A DNA stretch of 64,000 nt from Arsenicibacter sp965247375 (GTDB taxonomy: Bacteria; Bacteroidota; Bacteroidia; Cytophagales; Spirosomataceae): assembly GCA_965247375.1 (NCBI GenBank), contig CBDFHU010000043.1:1-64000 (forward strand), in the 5' to 3' direction. Positions 6,909 through 15,890 of the stretch are shown here, in pieces. The position numbers and the translations under genes are program-made. The notes below the pieces were generated by a model. It saw only the letters and a program-made list of their open reading frames with translations, searched no databases and was not told the DNA's origin. Each line of letters opens with the position of its first letter. Positions within the stretch are counted from its first letter, which is position 1.

Positions 6909-8648
6909 ATGGAACCGTCCTTACTCACGAACGAAAAACAGTCGTTACCGGCCTTTAACCTCAACGCGGCAAACCGCTACGATGCCATTGTCATTGGCTC
7001 CGGAATCAGCGGTGGCTGGGCGGCTAAGGAATTATGTGAAAAAGGTCTGAAAACACTCGTTCTGGAGCGTGGCCGCGATGTACAGCATGTTACAGACTAT
7101 CCGACGGCAACGCTGAATCCGTGGGATTTCCCGCACCGGAACCGCATGCCGGCTGAGTTCGACGAGCAAAATCCGATTGCCACGAAATGCTACGCGCTGG
7201 ACGAAGCTACGCAGCACTTTTTTGTAAAAGATGCCGATCAGCCTTATATTCAGGAGAAGCCGTTTGACTGGATTCGGGGCTATCAGGTAGGGGGGAAGTC
7301 GCTGTTGTGGGCGCGGCAGACGCAGCGCTGGAGCCGCTATGAGTTCGATAATCCAACCCGCGACGGGTACGGCGACTGGCCGATCCGGTACGAAGACCTG
7401 GCTCCCTGGTATAGCCATGTCGAAAAGTTTGTCGGTATCAGTGGTAATCGGGACGGTCTGGATACCTTACCCGATGGTGAATTCCTGAAGCCCTGGGAAA
7501 TGAACTGTGTCGAAAAACACATGCAGCGCGAACTGCAAAAGCACTATAAAGACCGTTACGCCATCATAGGCCGGTGTGCGCACCTGACTGAGCCGAAGCC
7601 GGTGCATCTGGCACAGGGACGGGCGCAATGTCAGGCGCGGCATCTATGCTACCGCGGATGTCCGTACGGCGGGTATTTCAGCAGCAACTCCAGTACGCTG
7701 CCGTGGGCAGCAAAAACGAAAAACCTGACCCTGCGCCCGTTCTCTGTCGTTCACTCCATCATCTACGACGATCAGAAAGGCAAAGCCACGGGTGTGCGGG
7801 TTATTGACGCACAAACCAAACAGGTTACAGAATACTTTGCGCGGGTCATTTTCGTGAATGCCGCCTGTCTGAATACCAATCTGATTTTACTGAATTCGAC
7901 TTCCCGCCGTTTCCCGAACGGGTTCGGAAACGATAGCGGGGTATTGGGTCAATACATCGGCTTTCACAATTACCGCGGCAATGCCATGGCCGACTTTGAG
8001 GGGTATCCGGAGGGGTATTTCTATGGCCGCCGCCCAACGTCGGTATTTATTCCCAATTTCCGGAATGTCCATAAGCAGGATGCTGATTTCACCGGTAGCT
8101 ACATGTCCTACTACGGTGCCAGCCGCGCGGGGTGGGGGCAGGGTTACGGCAAGGACGGATTCGGAGCCGACTTCAAAGCGAGTATTACGAAACCGGGTGC
8201 CTGGAGTGTGTTCATGGGTATGCAGGGCGAGACTATTCCGAAAAAGACCAACCATGTCCGCCTAAGTAAGGAATTGGACCCTTTTGGGTTGCCGCAACTG
8301 ATTACATCGATTGATTACGACGATAACGACCTCAGGCAGATAAAGGATTTTATGACGCAGGCCGCCGAAATGCTCGAAAAAACAGGCTGCAAAAATATCC
8401 GTACGTACGACGATCACCGGAATCCGGGTCTCGACATTCACGAAATGGGTGGCGTGCGGATGGGGCGCGATCCCAAAACGTCGCTACTGAACAAGTGGAG
8501 TCAGTTTCACACGGCTACGAATGTATTCGTGACCGACGGCGCAGGCATGGCGACCATGGGTAACCAGAATCCGTCGATTACCTTTATGGCGCTCGCCGCC
8601 CGCGCTGCGAACTACGCCGTAGCCGAAATGAAGCGAAAGAATTTGTAA
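6909..8648 (+). CDS. GMC family oxidoreductase
   Basis: 579-residue FAD-dependent glucose-methanol-choline type oxidoreductase. The dinucleotide-binding motif is VIGSGISGGWAAKELCEKG near residues 28-46, followed by VLERGRD. Near the C-terminus HEMGGVRMG and the FVTDGAGMATMGNQNPSIT segment carry the conserved GMC active-site and FAD-contact region. There is no Tat or Sec signal at the N-terminus and no adjacent gluconate-dehydrogenase small subunit, which often accompanies relatives in Bacteroidota. Substrate is probably a sugar or alcohol but cannot be read from the sequence. The following DUF952 gene is 12 bases away and likely co-transcribed. Confidence 0.9.
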   Translation: MEPSLLTNEKQSLPAFNLNAANRYDAIVIGSGISGGWAAKELCEKGLKTLVLERGRDVQHVTDYPTATLNPWDFPHRNRMPAEFDEQNPIATKCYALDEATQHFFVKDADQPYIQEKPFDWIRGYQVGGKSLLWARQTQRWSRYEFDNPTRDGYGDWPIRYEDLAPWYSHVEKFVGISGNRDGLDTLPDGEFLKPWEMNCVEKHMQRELQKHYKDRYAIIGRCAHLTEPKPVHLAQGRAQCQARHLCYRGCPYGGYFSSNSSTLPWAAKTKNLTLRPFSVVHSIIYDDQKGKATGVRVIDAQTKQVTEYFARVIFVNAACLNTNLILLNSTSRRFPNGFGNDSGVLGQYIGFHNYRGNAMADFEGYPEGYFYGRRPTSVFIPNFRNVHKQDADFTGSYMSYYGASRAGWGQGYGKDGFGADFKASITKPGAWSVFMGMQGETIPKKTNHVRLSKELDPFGLPQLITSIDYDDNDLRQIKDFMTQAAEMLEKTGCKNIRTYDDHRNPGLDIHEMGGVRMGRDPKTSLLNKWSQFHTATNVFVTDGAGMATMGNQNPSITFMALAARAANYAVAEMKRKNL

Positions 8649-8660
8649 AACAAAACAGAC

Positions 8661-8954
8661 ATGCCCCTTTATCACATCACAACCGCCGCCTGGTGGGACA
8701 CCTTTGCCGGACAGCCGCATTACCTGAGCCCGACCTTTGAGCAGGAAACGTTTATTCATCTGAGTAAACCCGATCAGGTGGCCGGTGTACTGGAACGCTA
8801 CTATGCCGGGCAGACGGGCTTACTGAAGCTGCATATTGATCCGGATAAGCTGACGGCACCGCTCATCTACGAACCATCGACCAATCAGGAGCTGTTTCCG
8901 CACCTCTATGGCCCGCTGAACAAGGAGGCGATCGACCGCATTGAGGCTCTGTGA
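8661..8954 (+). CDS. DUF952 domain-containing protein
   Basis: 97 residues. LYHITTAAWW at the N-terminus, ETFIHLSKPDQV in the middle and LFPHLYGPLNKEAI at the end match the DUF952 pattern, a small fold related to ADP-ribosyl-transferase-like proteins. The biochemical role is not established. It follows the GMC oxidoreductase by 12 bases and precedes the GreA-like gene by 53 bases, suggesting a small plus-strand operon. Confidence 0.85.
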   Translation: MPLYHITTAAWWDTFAGQPHYLSPTFEQETFIHLSKPDQVAGVLERYYAGQTGLLKLHIDPDKLTAPLIYEPSTNQELFPHLYGPLNKEAIDRIEAL

Positions 8955-9007
8955 ACGATTTTGACAGATGGAGGGTTGTCTGAAAACGACAAAAAACAGT
9001 CCCCGTC

Positions 9008-9472
9008 ATGTCAACAACCCATCAGACCGTTAAGGAAGCGCTTTTTAATCAGTGTCAGGAGTATGTCCGGCAGCGGATCGATACCGCCCGCTCGGCGATG
9101 GAATCGGCGCAGGAGTCTGCTAACGAAGAATCCAAAAGCAGCGCAGGCGATAAGTATGAAACCGGACGGGCTATGGCCCAGATTGAGCGCGACCGGCACG
9201 CACAGCTGCTGGCTGAAGCCCTGAAACTGGAACAGGACCTGCATCAGCTCGATATTGAGAAACCATCGGCGGTGGTGCGGGCCGGTAGCCTGGTTATTAC
9301 CAGCCGTGGCCGGTTTTTCGTTGCGATCAGCGTCGGGAAACTGGTTATAAATGGTGTGGATTATTTTGTGGTTTCGCCGGCTTCACCCATCGGGGCATTA
9401 CTGATCGGTCATTGCGCGGGTGATACCGTCGTGTTCAATAAAATGACGTATCAGCTTCAGGAGGTGCTGTAA
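9008..9472 (+). CDS. GreA/GreB-like transcription factor
   Basis: 154 residues. The N-terminal 80 residues form a charged helical hairpin (KEALFNQCQEYVRQRID to EALKLEQDLHQLD) and the rest resembles the FKBP-like Gre C-terminal domain, ending SPIGALLIGHCAGDTVVFN. Gre factors bind the RNA polymerase secondary channel and promote cleavage of backtracked RNA; the acidic hairpin tip needed for that is not clear here. The family is sometimes mis-named 3-oxoacyl-ACP synthase in Cytophagales annotation. It ends two bases from a convergent gene. Confidence 0.7.
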   Translation: MSTTHQTVKEALFNQCQEYVRQRIDTARSAMESAQESANEESKSSAGDKYETGRAMAQIERDRHAQLLAEALKLEQDLHQLDIEKPSAVVRAGSLVITSRGRFFVAISVGKLVINGVDYFVVSPASPIGALLIGHCAGDTVVFNKMTYQLQEVL

Positions 9473-9474
9473 GG

Positions 9475-10377
9475 CTAGTTTTGTGCGGTCTGGTCATGAT
9501 CCGGTCCGTCGGCCTGTTTGCTGCATGTAACGGTCAGGTTCATGGCCGTGGTCATACCGTTGAATTTCTTCCATTTATCCTGACTGCCGTATTTGTAATA
9601 ATGCGTCGCAAAAGCAGGCATCTGCATCGGAACCCCCAGAAACGTGCCTTTTCCGGTGTTATCGACCCACTGGATGGCCACAATGACATTTTTCCGGGCA
9701 ACGATATTATACGGCGTTAAGTCAACTTCAACCCATTTTTTGCCTTTTCCGGTAACGGGTACGTAGATATTCTGATCAATCAGCGGGTGCATATCGCCGG
9801 CATCGTACACATTCACACGGAAGGTAACCGATTCAAAGTTCGACATGATGTAGAACCTGTACTTTTCTAAGCGGCAGGACCCGTTCGGCGTGTTAAAAAC
9901 ACGGCCGATTTCGGCACCCAGATTCTGGCGGGGCTTTTCGCCGAGGGCAAAATTGGTGTGCATCCGGGTATCCGCTTTTTCGCTGCCGATGGTTTTTACC
10001 TTTGTGTCGCGGCTTGATATACGGACTTCATTGAGTAACTGCACTTGCTCGTCCATGACCAGTGGCTGGTTCTGTACGAGGCGCTGTTGCAGATCGGCAA
10101 CGGTCAGGCTAATTGACCGGTAGCCGAGGATACTGAACCGGACTGAATCCTGTGTATCTACCTTGTCTGTCAGGTACAGCGTAAAGCGGCCTTGCTCATC
10201 GGCTACGGTTCCGACCGGCGTGTTGATAATGCCGATGCTGACGTAAGCCAGTGGCTGCTGATTCCGGTCGGTCAGACGACCCGATACACTACGGTTTTGA
10301 GTGGTCTGACCAACGGCGAAAAAAGTGGAAAAAATATAGGCAGAAAAAGCGATCAGTGAGAATTTTAAAAGGCTCAT
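9475..10377 (-). CDS. Secreted carboxypeptidase-regulatory-like domain protein
   Basis: 300 residues with a Sec signal peptide (hydrophobic stretch ending FFAVGQ). Residues about 28-115 form a CarboxypepD_reg-like beta-sandwich: VSGRLTDRNQQPLAYVSIGI, then GTVADEQGRFTLYL, typical of Bacteroidota surface proteins. The remaining 180 residues are an uncharacterised beta-rich region. No TonB box or barrel is present, so it is not a receptor. It may act in the periplasm or outer-membrane surface. It is divergent from the LytTR membrane protein across 200 bases. Confidence 0.75.
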   Translation of the reverse strand: MSLLKFSLIAFSAYIFSTFFAVGQTTQNRSVSGRLTDRNQQPLAYVSIGIINTPVGTVADEQGRFTLYLTDKVDTQDSVRFSILGYRSISLTVADLQQRLVQNQPLVMDEQVQLLNEVRISSRDTKVKTIGSEKADTRMHTNFALGEKPRQNLGAEIGRVFNTPNGSCRLEKYRFYIMSNFESVTFRVNVYDAGDMHPLIDQNIYVPVTGKGKKWVEVDLTPYNIVARKNVIVAIQWVDNTGKGTFLGVPMQMPAFATHYYKYGSQDKWKKFNGMTTAMNLTVTCSKQADGPDHDQTAQN

Positions 10378-10576
10378 GGCTGAATGTGTTTAGCGTGCTG
10401 ATTGCCGGAACTGTGCGTCACCGACAATGCAAACGTACACCGGCGCCGGAGCGTGATGCAAGCCGCCCGGACCGGGATAAGGACTTTCACGACTCAAATA
10501 CGGGCAATTGCGCCGCTCCCAAACCTGAAATGCCCGTAAACTTGCCTGAAATACGGGTAGATTTTACCTTTGAATC

Positions 10577-11512
10577 ATGACCGGATACCCATCACTTCAC
10601 CTGACTTTTCGCGTCAAACGGCAATGGCGCGCCTTTCTGATCACTACGTTGGTTGGTATCGTGCTGTACCAGTTTATGACGTTGCAGCGGGGGGATGGGG
10701 GCGAGTTCGGACCGCTGACCCGGGGCAATGTGCTGCACTACCTGAAAATGCTCTTCGGCTACTATTACCTGTTCGAACTGATTTCCGTCTTTATTTTTGT
10801 CCGGCTGGCGATTCTGTTCGTGCGGCTGATACAGCCGGGGCCGCTGGTGCTTTCGGCTTCGTCGGTAATCTGGTATGAGCTGAAGTTTCTGCTTTTTATC
10901 TGCCTGTCCATTCCGGTTTTCGGGCCGGTTACCAACACGTTGCGCTACCTGGCGATTTTTTATCCGGATTATGTCCTGAATAACTGGTTTCCGGAATATG
11001 TATTTACGGGCCGCATGTTTGCCAATTACTTTTTGCCGTTTCTGGTGTTTGGCTACGGTTTCCTGAACCTGAATCTGTTTCTGGATTACAACGACTGGCA
11101 AAAACAGCACTTGGCTCACCCGGAAACACCGGTGCCCGATGCCTTACCGGTAACTGAGCAAAAGCCTGAACCCGTTTACCTGATGCAGCTCGAAGCGTCA
11201 GATGAGGAAGGAGAAACGCTGCTTCCGGCCGGCGATGTGATGTATTTCGAAGTGGAGCAGAAAACATACTTTGCCTACACGAAGGGCCAGACCTATTCCA
11301 TCCGCAAAACACTGACTGAGCTCGAAGCGGAACTAAACCCGCAGCAGTTTTACCGGATTAACCGGTCGGTGATTGCCAACATCCGGTTTGTGAAGAACTA
11401 TTCGTACTGGGAGAACGACAAATACATCGTCCGGCTGACGGACAACAAAACTGAGTTTATCATGCAGCGTACCCGCCTGAAAGGGCTCAAAGAGCGCCTG
11501 GGTACCGCCTGA
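10577..11512 (+). CDS. Membrane-anchored LytTR DNA-binding regulator
   Basis: 311 residues. Four hydrophobic segments in residues 15-170 (WRAFLITTLVGIVLYQF, YYYLFELISVFIFVRLAILF, LKFLLFICLSIPVFG, YFLPFLVFGYGFLNL) are followed by a LytTR domain at about 210-311 (GDVMYFEVEQKTYFAYT, LTELEAELNPQQFYRINRSVIANI). Membrane-tethered LytTR regulators without a receiver domain are common in Bacteroidota and probably respond to a membrane signal. No partner kinase is adjacent. It ends 7 bases before a convergent esterase gene. Confidence 0.85.
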   Translation: MTGYPSLHLTFRVKRQWRAFLITTLVGIVLYQFMTLQRGDGGEFGPLTRGNVLHYLKMLFGYYYLFELISVFIFVRLAILFVRLIQPGPLVLSASSVIWYELKFLLFICLSIPVFGPVTNTLRYLAIFYPDYVLNNWFPEYVFTGRMFANYFLPFLVFGYGFLNLNLFLDYNDWQKQHLAHPETPVPDALPVTEQKPEPVYLMQLEASDEEGETLLPAGDVMYFEVEQKTYFAYTKGQTYSIRKTLTELEAELNPQQFYRINRSVIANIRFVKNYSYWENDKYIVRLTDNKTEFIMQRTRLKGLKERLGTA

Positions 11513-11518
11513 GTCCGC

Positions 11519-12334
11519 TTATTTTTTCTTCTTTTTATGACCGAATAACCACGACATGAAATCCGGTTCGGCAAAGGCGTTGTCCCAGCTGTTGTGTTGT
11601 ACGTCGAGATATTCCGAATACTGTACATCGGCGCCGAGTGACTGTAGTTTGGCCACCATTTCCCGCGAATGCCGTGGTGCGACCACGTTGTCCTTATCGC
11701 CGTGGAAAACCCAGACCGGCACCCGTTTGGCAAATTTCTCACAATAAGTGGTATCGCCACCCCCGCAGATCGGTGCGGCGGCCGCAAAGACTTTCGGATA
11801 ACGGGAAATCAGCTCGAAGGTCCCCATGCCACCCATCGACAGGCCCGTGATATACAACCTTGATTTGTCGATCCGTTTGTCACGTGCCATCTTTTTTACC
11901 AGTGAACGGGCGGCCTTAAGCGGCCACGGTATCGGACGGTGATAATCGAATTGCAAATCGAGTGGTGACTTGTTACGGTCAATTTTAACCGATGCCCAGT
12001 AACTGTCGGCCGGGCATTGCGGGAAAACAACGACTGCCGGGAAATCAGTCCGGTTGCGCTCCTGCAAAAACAGCTTTCCGCCGTGTGTCAGTTGTTTCTC
12101 GTTGTCGTTGCCGCGCTCGCCGGCGCCGTGCAGTACCAGTACCAGCGGATATTTCTGCTTTTGCTTACCTGATGCCTCTGCATAGCCTTTCGGATAAAGG
12201 ATACGATACGGCAATTCCTTACCCCCTTTTGCCTTGAAGACCCCTTTTTCATACACATCAACGGATTGTGCCAGGCCGGAGAATGTTGTAAACCAGAACA
12301 GCAGACAAAGAAACAGGGCAGCAGGGTTTTTCAT
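11519..12334 (-). CDS. Secreted alpha/beta hydrolase (carboxylesterase-like)
   Basis: 271 residues from the ATG at 12334, which gives a clean signal peptide MKNPAALFLCLLFWFTTFSG; an upstream ATG at 12367 would bury it. Motifs: LVLHGAGERG (oxyanion region), nucleophile elbow GLSMGGMG, a late Asp in FHGDKDNVV and His in DVQHNSW, giving a Ser-Asp-His triad. The family contains phospholipase/carboxylesterase and feruloyl or acetyl-xylan esterase-like enzymes that act on plant polysaccharide side chains. It is divergent from a GH43 gene, which supports a polysaccharide role. The C-terminus is lysine-rich (FGHKKKKK). Confidence 0.8.
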   Translation of the reverse strand: MKNPAALFLCLLFWFTTFSGLAQSVDVYEKGVFKAKGGKELPYRILYPKGYAEASGKQKQKYPLVLVLHGAGERGNDNEKQLTHGGKLFLQERNRTDFPAVVVFPQCPADSYWASVKIDRNKSPLDLQFDYHRPIPWPLKAARSLVKKMARDKRIDKSRLYITGLSMGGMGTFELISRYPKVFAAAAPICGGGDTTYCEKFAKRVPVWVFHGDKDNVVAPRHSREMVAKLQSLGADVQYSEYLDVQHNSWDNAFAEPDFMSWLFGHKKKKK

Positions 12335-12532
12335 AAGCAGACAGCAGTCTTGTGATTGCGCCTGCAATACTACAAGGAATTAAGATAGGTGTCCAGAAAA
12401 GCCCGGTAAAATGAGCGTAAACGCTTTTGCGCAGAGTTTGCATATTGAAAGCAAAATTTGCTGTTTATTTGTGGTGAAACCCGTTCTTTTTCGTTAAACG
12501 CAGTTATCTGGCTGCAATATGTTTTACAACAC

Positions 12533-13516
12533 ATGACTAAATTTTTCTTTTCGCTGGCCCTTCTGGTGATGAGTACGCAGGTATTCGCGCAGCAGAAAAC
12601 GGACAAAAAGACCTCGGGCAACCCGATTTTCCCGGGCTGGTATGCCGATCCTGAAGGTGTCATTTTCGACAAAAAATACTGGGTATACCCGACCTATTCC
12701 GCCCCGTATAACCAGCAGGTGTTTATGGATGCCTTTTCGTCACCGGACCTGATCACCTGGACAAAGCACAGCCGCATTGTTGACACAACCTCAATTAAAT
12801 GGGCCAAACGGGCCATGTGGGCACCGGCCATTATTCAGAAAGGGAAGAAATACTACCTTTTCTTTGCCGCCAACGATATTCAGAGTGATAAGGAAGCGGG
12901 CGGTATCGGCGTAGCCGTGGCCGATAATCCGGCGGGACCGTTCAAGGATCTGCTCGGTAAGCCGTTGATTGACAAATTTCATAATGGCGCGCAGCCGATC
13001 GACCAGTTTGTGTTCAAGGACAAAGACGGCCAGTATTACATGATGTACGGTGGCTGGCGGCATTGCAACATCGTCCGGCTGAAAGACGATTTTACGGGTA
13101 TTCTGCCCTTTCCGGACGGAACAACCTTCCGCGAGATTACACCGAAAGGCTATGTAGAAGGGCCGTTTATGTTCATGCGGAATAATAAATACTACTTTAT
13201 GTGGTCGGAAGGTGGCTGGACGGGGCCGAATTATTCCGTAGCCTATGCGGTTTCCGATTCGCCGTTCGGGCCGTTTGAGCGGGTGGGTAAAATTCTGCAA
13301 CAGGACCCGGCCGTAGCCAGAGGTGCCGGACATCATTCCGTGATTCAGGTGCCGGGCAAAGATGAATGGTACATTGTGTATCACCGCCGCCCGTTGTCTG
13401 AAACAGACGGCAATCACCGCGAAACCTGCATTGACCGCATGGAATTCGACGAAAACGGAGCGATCAAACCGGTGAAAATCACGTTTGAAGGCGTTCCGCC
13501 GCGCAAATTGCGGTAA
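12533..13516 (+). CDS. Glycoside hydrolase family 43 protein
   Basis: 327 residues; the ATG at 12533 gives the signal peptide MTKFFFSLALLVMSTQVFAQ, so the upstream ATG at 12458 is unlikely. The five-bladed propeller family is recognisable from PGWYADPEG (catalytic Asp39), WAPAI, and GYVEGPFMF (catalytic Glu). HHSVIQVPGKDEWYIVYHRR lies near the end. GH43 enzymes are inverting beta-xylosidases, arabinofuranosidases or arabinanases acting in the periplasm; which one cannot be told here. The gene ends in a strong hairpin terminator. Confidence 0.88.
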   Translation: MTKFFFSLALLVMSTQVFAQQKTDKKTSGNPIFPGWYADPEGVIFDKKYWVYPTYSAPYNQQVFMDAFSSPDLITWTKHSRIVDTTSIKWAKRAMWAPAIIQKGKKYYLFFAANDIQSDKEAGGIGVAVADNPAGPFKDLLGKPLIDKFHNGAQPIDQFVFKDKDGQYYMMYGGWRHCNIVRLKDDFTGILPFPDGTTFREITPKGYVEGPFMFMRNNKYYFMWSEGGWTGPNYSVAYAVSDSPFGPFERVGKILQQDPAVARGAGHHSVIQVPGKDEWYIVYHRRPLSETDGNHRETCIDRMEFDENGAIKPVKITFEGVPPRKLR

Positions 13517-13538
13517 AACCGGTCTATAACCATCACCT

Positions 13539-13576
13539 AAAAAACGGCTGTGGCATATCGCCACGGCCGTTTTTTA
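13539..13576. terminator. Bidirectional rho-independent terminator
   Basis: AAAACGGCTGTGG pairs with CCACGGCCGTTTTTT around a short loop, with A-run and T-run on the two sides. It sits between the convergent GH43 gene and the DUF4097 gene and can serve both. Confidence 0.85.
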
Positions 13577-13591
13577 TGGATAATCGCCGGT

Positions 13592-14296
13592 TCAGCGGCC
13601 ACGCCGCAGGTACACGTTATTGCTGATGGATTCCAGATGAACATCAGGCCCGCCACCATTTACCGTTCCTTTCAGTAGATACCCGACCATCGCATGCTTT
13701 TCCCGTTTGCCGGTAAACGCGATATCCAGATCGGTATATACTTCACCGGTGATGGTCTTCATCGCCAGATTGGCCCCCTGCTTTCCCGGCCAGCTGAAGT
13801 CGATGAAACCGCTGATCGACTTGGCAAAGACCGGTGCGCCCGTTGAGCCCTGAATATCAATATTGCCGCTGATGGTTTCGATGTTGAGCTTTGCCTGTTT
13901 CGGCAGGTAAACCACATAATTGATGTTGCTGCACACAAAATAGGTCTGGCCGTTTATGCTGGTACTCCATTCGTGTTTACTGTCCGGACAATCTTCGGCT
14001 TTGCCGTTTTTCAGCATGTCTTTGTCGAAGTCGGTTTTAAGGCCAATCTCGCCGGAGGTGGTAGTTGTACTGACCAGCAGTGCGTCGTTCAGGCGGTTGC
14101 TGTTGATGGTGACCGATATTTTGACCGATACCTGATTGCTGTCCCAATAGCGGACGACAATGCTGTCGGCAAACCGGAGATTCAGGTTGACAAGCTGCCC
14201 GTTTGCGTAAGGAAGCTTTTTTTCGATCACCTTCTGGGCATAAAGTGGGTTGATACCAACGAACAACAGAAGGATAAGGAAAAGGTGCGTTTTCAT
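13592..14296 (-). CDS. DUF4097-like secreted protein
   Basis: 234 residues with a signal peptide (MKTHLFLILLLFVGINPLYAQ). The mature part is a repetitive beta-helix-like sequence (LNIETISGNIDIQGS, FAKSISGFIDF, LAMKTITGEVYTDLD, VHLESISNNVYLRRG) typical of DUF4097 putative adhesins. Repeats of S-G-x-I or T-G-E are rungs of the helix. It is the last gene of an ECF sigma operon and 18 bases downstream of a paralogue. It contains Cys residues (AEDCPDSKHEW, YFVCSN) not seen in the paralogue. Confidence 0.75.
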   Translation of the reverse strand: MKTHLFLILLLFVGINPLYAQKVIEKKLPYANGQLVNLNLRFADSIVVRYWDSNQVSVKISVTINSNRLNDALLVSTTTTSGEIGLKTDFDKDMLKNGKAEDCPDSKHEWSTSINGQTYFVCSNINYVVYLPKQAKLNIETISGNIDIQGSTGAPVFAKSISGFIDFSWPGKQGANLAMKTITGEVYTDLDIAFTGKREKHAMVGYLLKGTVNGGGPDVHLESISNNVYLRRGR

Positions 14297-14314
14297 GGGA
14301 TTGAGCAGGAAGAG

Positions 14315-15091
14315 TTATTTCTGTTTCCGGACGTAAATGTTGCTGCTGATCGTCTTCAACTGCATTTCGACACCGCCACCGTTGAGGGTGCCGTTGATGT
14401 TGTTGCCACCGGCTACTTTAGGCAAACCGTCTTTACCGCCGTTTTTCATGCCCAGATCAAAATCGGTGTACATTTCACCGTTGATTGACCGGAGTTTCAG
14501 GTTGCTTTTCGTGCTTGACGGCAGCGTCACGTCGATTTCCCCGCTGATGGTCGAGAGCGCCGAGGGTTTTTCCTGATTCAGGGCCGAGTATACCACGCGG
14601 ATTTCGCCGCTTGTACTGTTAGCTACCACCGGCCCGGTTACGTTGTTGAGTTCGATGTCGCCGTTTTTGGTCTTGATTTCCAGATCGCCGTCGAAATTAT
14701 TGACGATGATGTTGCTGCCGCCCATCCAGCTCATTTGCTCATACATCACCGTTGCCTTTTTAGGAATACGGATGGTTACGGGCTGTGAACTCCGCGATGC
14801 CTTTTCAATTTTGAGGTTACCGTTTTCCTGGGTGACGGCCAGCCCCAGCCCCGTATTATCGACGGCCGAGTTATATAACGGTTTCAGCCCTTTGGCCCGC
14901 TCGGGCGGGCTATCGGTCTTACCGCCCGAAATAATGACTTCGTCACCGTTATGGCCTTCGATTTTGACGTTGCTGTTATCCATCTCAATCAGGACTTTCT
15001 GGTCTTTGCCCAGTTTGGTTTTGTAATCCTGAGCAAACAGATTCCCGGCACACCACAGCAGGGCGGTGCTCAATAGCATTAGCTTTTTCAT
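14315..15091 (-). CDS. DUF4097-like secreted protein, paralogue
   Basis: 258 residues, signal peptide MKKLMLLSTALLWCAGNLFAQ. The mature protein shows regular beta-helix rungs: VLIEMDNSNVKIEGHNGDEV, DLEIKTKNGDIELNN, ANSTSGEIRVVYS, STISGEIDVTLPS, LRSINGEMYTDFD, MQLKTISSNIYVRK. The C-terminal IYVRK and VYLRR endings match between the two paralogues, showing a tandem duplication with divergence. These proteins are thought to sit at the cell surface or in the periplasm; binding partners are unknown. Probable target genes of the operon-encoded sigma factor. Confidence 0.78.
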   Translation of the reverse strand: MKKLMLLSTALLWCAGNLFAQDYKTKLGKDQKVLIEMDNSNVKIEGHNGDEVIISGGKTDSPPERAKGLKPLYNSAVDNTGLGLAVTQENGNLKIEKASRSSQPVTIRIPKKATVMYEQMSWMGGSNIIVNNFDGDLEIKTKNGDIELNNVTGPVVANSTSGEIRVVYSALNQEKPSALSTISGEIDVTLPSSTKSNLKLRSINGEMYTDFDLGMKNGGKDGLPKVAGGNNINGTLNGGGVEMQLKTISSNIYVRKQK

Positions 15092-15122
15092 TAGTTTTTG
15101 TATTTGAGGTAATTGACTTGTA

Positions 15123-15890
15123 TTAAGAGGCAGAATTTACAGTTTGACGACTCAGCCGGCTGACACCTTCTTCGGCTTTTTGCCGGACAACATCGATGGT
15201 TTGTTTATTGTGGGCCAGTTGCTGCATGGCATTCATCGCCCGTTTTTCCTTGATGGCAACCAGCAGCTCAATCAACGTAATCTGAACATTGGCGTCGGTC
15301 TGCGATTTCAGCGACTGGATGAGCGCTTCCCGTACGCCCGGTTCGTTCTCGAAACTAACCAGTGCCTGACAGGCTGCCAGCCGGACGTTGACGTTGTCGT
15401 CGGCATTCATCGTATTGATGAGCAGCTGCGTAATGTCTTCGTTTACCTGCGGCAGCTCCGTACACTGATTTACGGCCAGAATCCGGTCACTGGCCGACGT
15501 ATTGGCCTGTTGGGTTACCGCCAGTATATTTTTGATTTCGGCCGTCTGCCCGTTGTTAGCTATTACCTCAGACGATGGGCCGGCATAATACCGTCCGGCG
15601 GCAAACCCCAGCAGGAGCAGGGCAAAACCGGCGGCAATCCGCATGCTCCAGCCGCCAATCCGGTGCACAAAATCGTTTTTGTTCAGCTTTGCGGCAATCC
15701 GCGTGCTGAACCCGAGTGACGGGTGCTCGGTCCGGGCATCGGTCGCGTAGCGGAAAAGCCCCGCGTCCGGTGTTTGCTGAGGGGTTGGCTTGCCGGTGGC
15801 AAAATACTGTTTCAGCAGTTGCTCCTCCTCCAGCGTCGTTTCTCCTTCGTAGTATCTGGCTAAAAGCGCCTCAATATCCTGATGATTCAT
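15123..15890 (-). CDS. HEAT-repeat putative anti-sigma factor
   Basis: 255 residues from the ATG at 15890; a longer frame from 15950 would overlap the sigma gene deeply. The N-terminal 60 residues (LLARYYEGETTLEEEQLLKQYF) look like a zinc-free anti-sigma region. One membrane helix lies near residues 78-98 (MRIAAGFALLLLGFAAGRYY) and the periplasmic part contains HEAT-like repeats (VNVRLAACQALVSF, NVQITLIELLVAI). The start overlaps the sigma gene end by 20 bases, indicating translational coupling, as expected for a sigma/anti-sigma pair. Confidence 0.75.
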   Translation of the reverse strand: MNHQDIEALLARYYEGETTLEEEQLLKQYFATGKPTPQQTPDAGLFRYATDARTEHPSLGFSTRIAAKLNKNDFVHRIGGWSMRIAAGFALLLLGFAAGRYYAGPSSEVIANNGQTAEIKNILAVTQQANTSASDRILAVNQCTELPQVNEDITQLLINTMNADDNVNVRLAACQALVSFENEPGVREALIQSLKSQTDANVQITLIELLVAIKEKRAMNAMQQLAHNKQTIDVVRQKAEEGVSRLSRQTVNSAS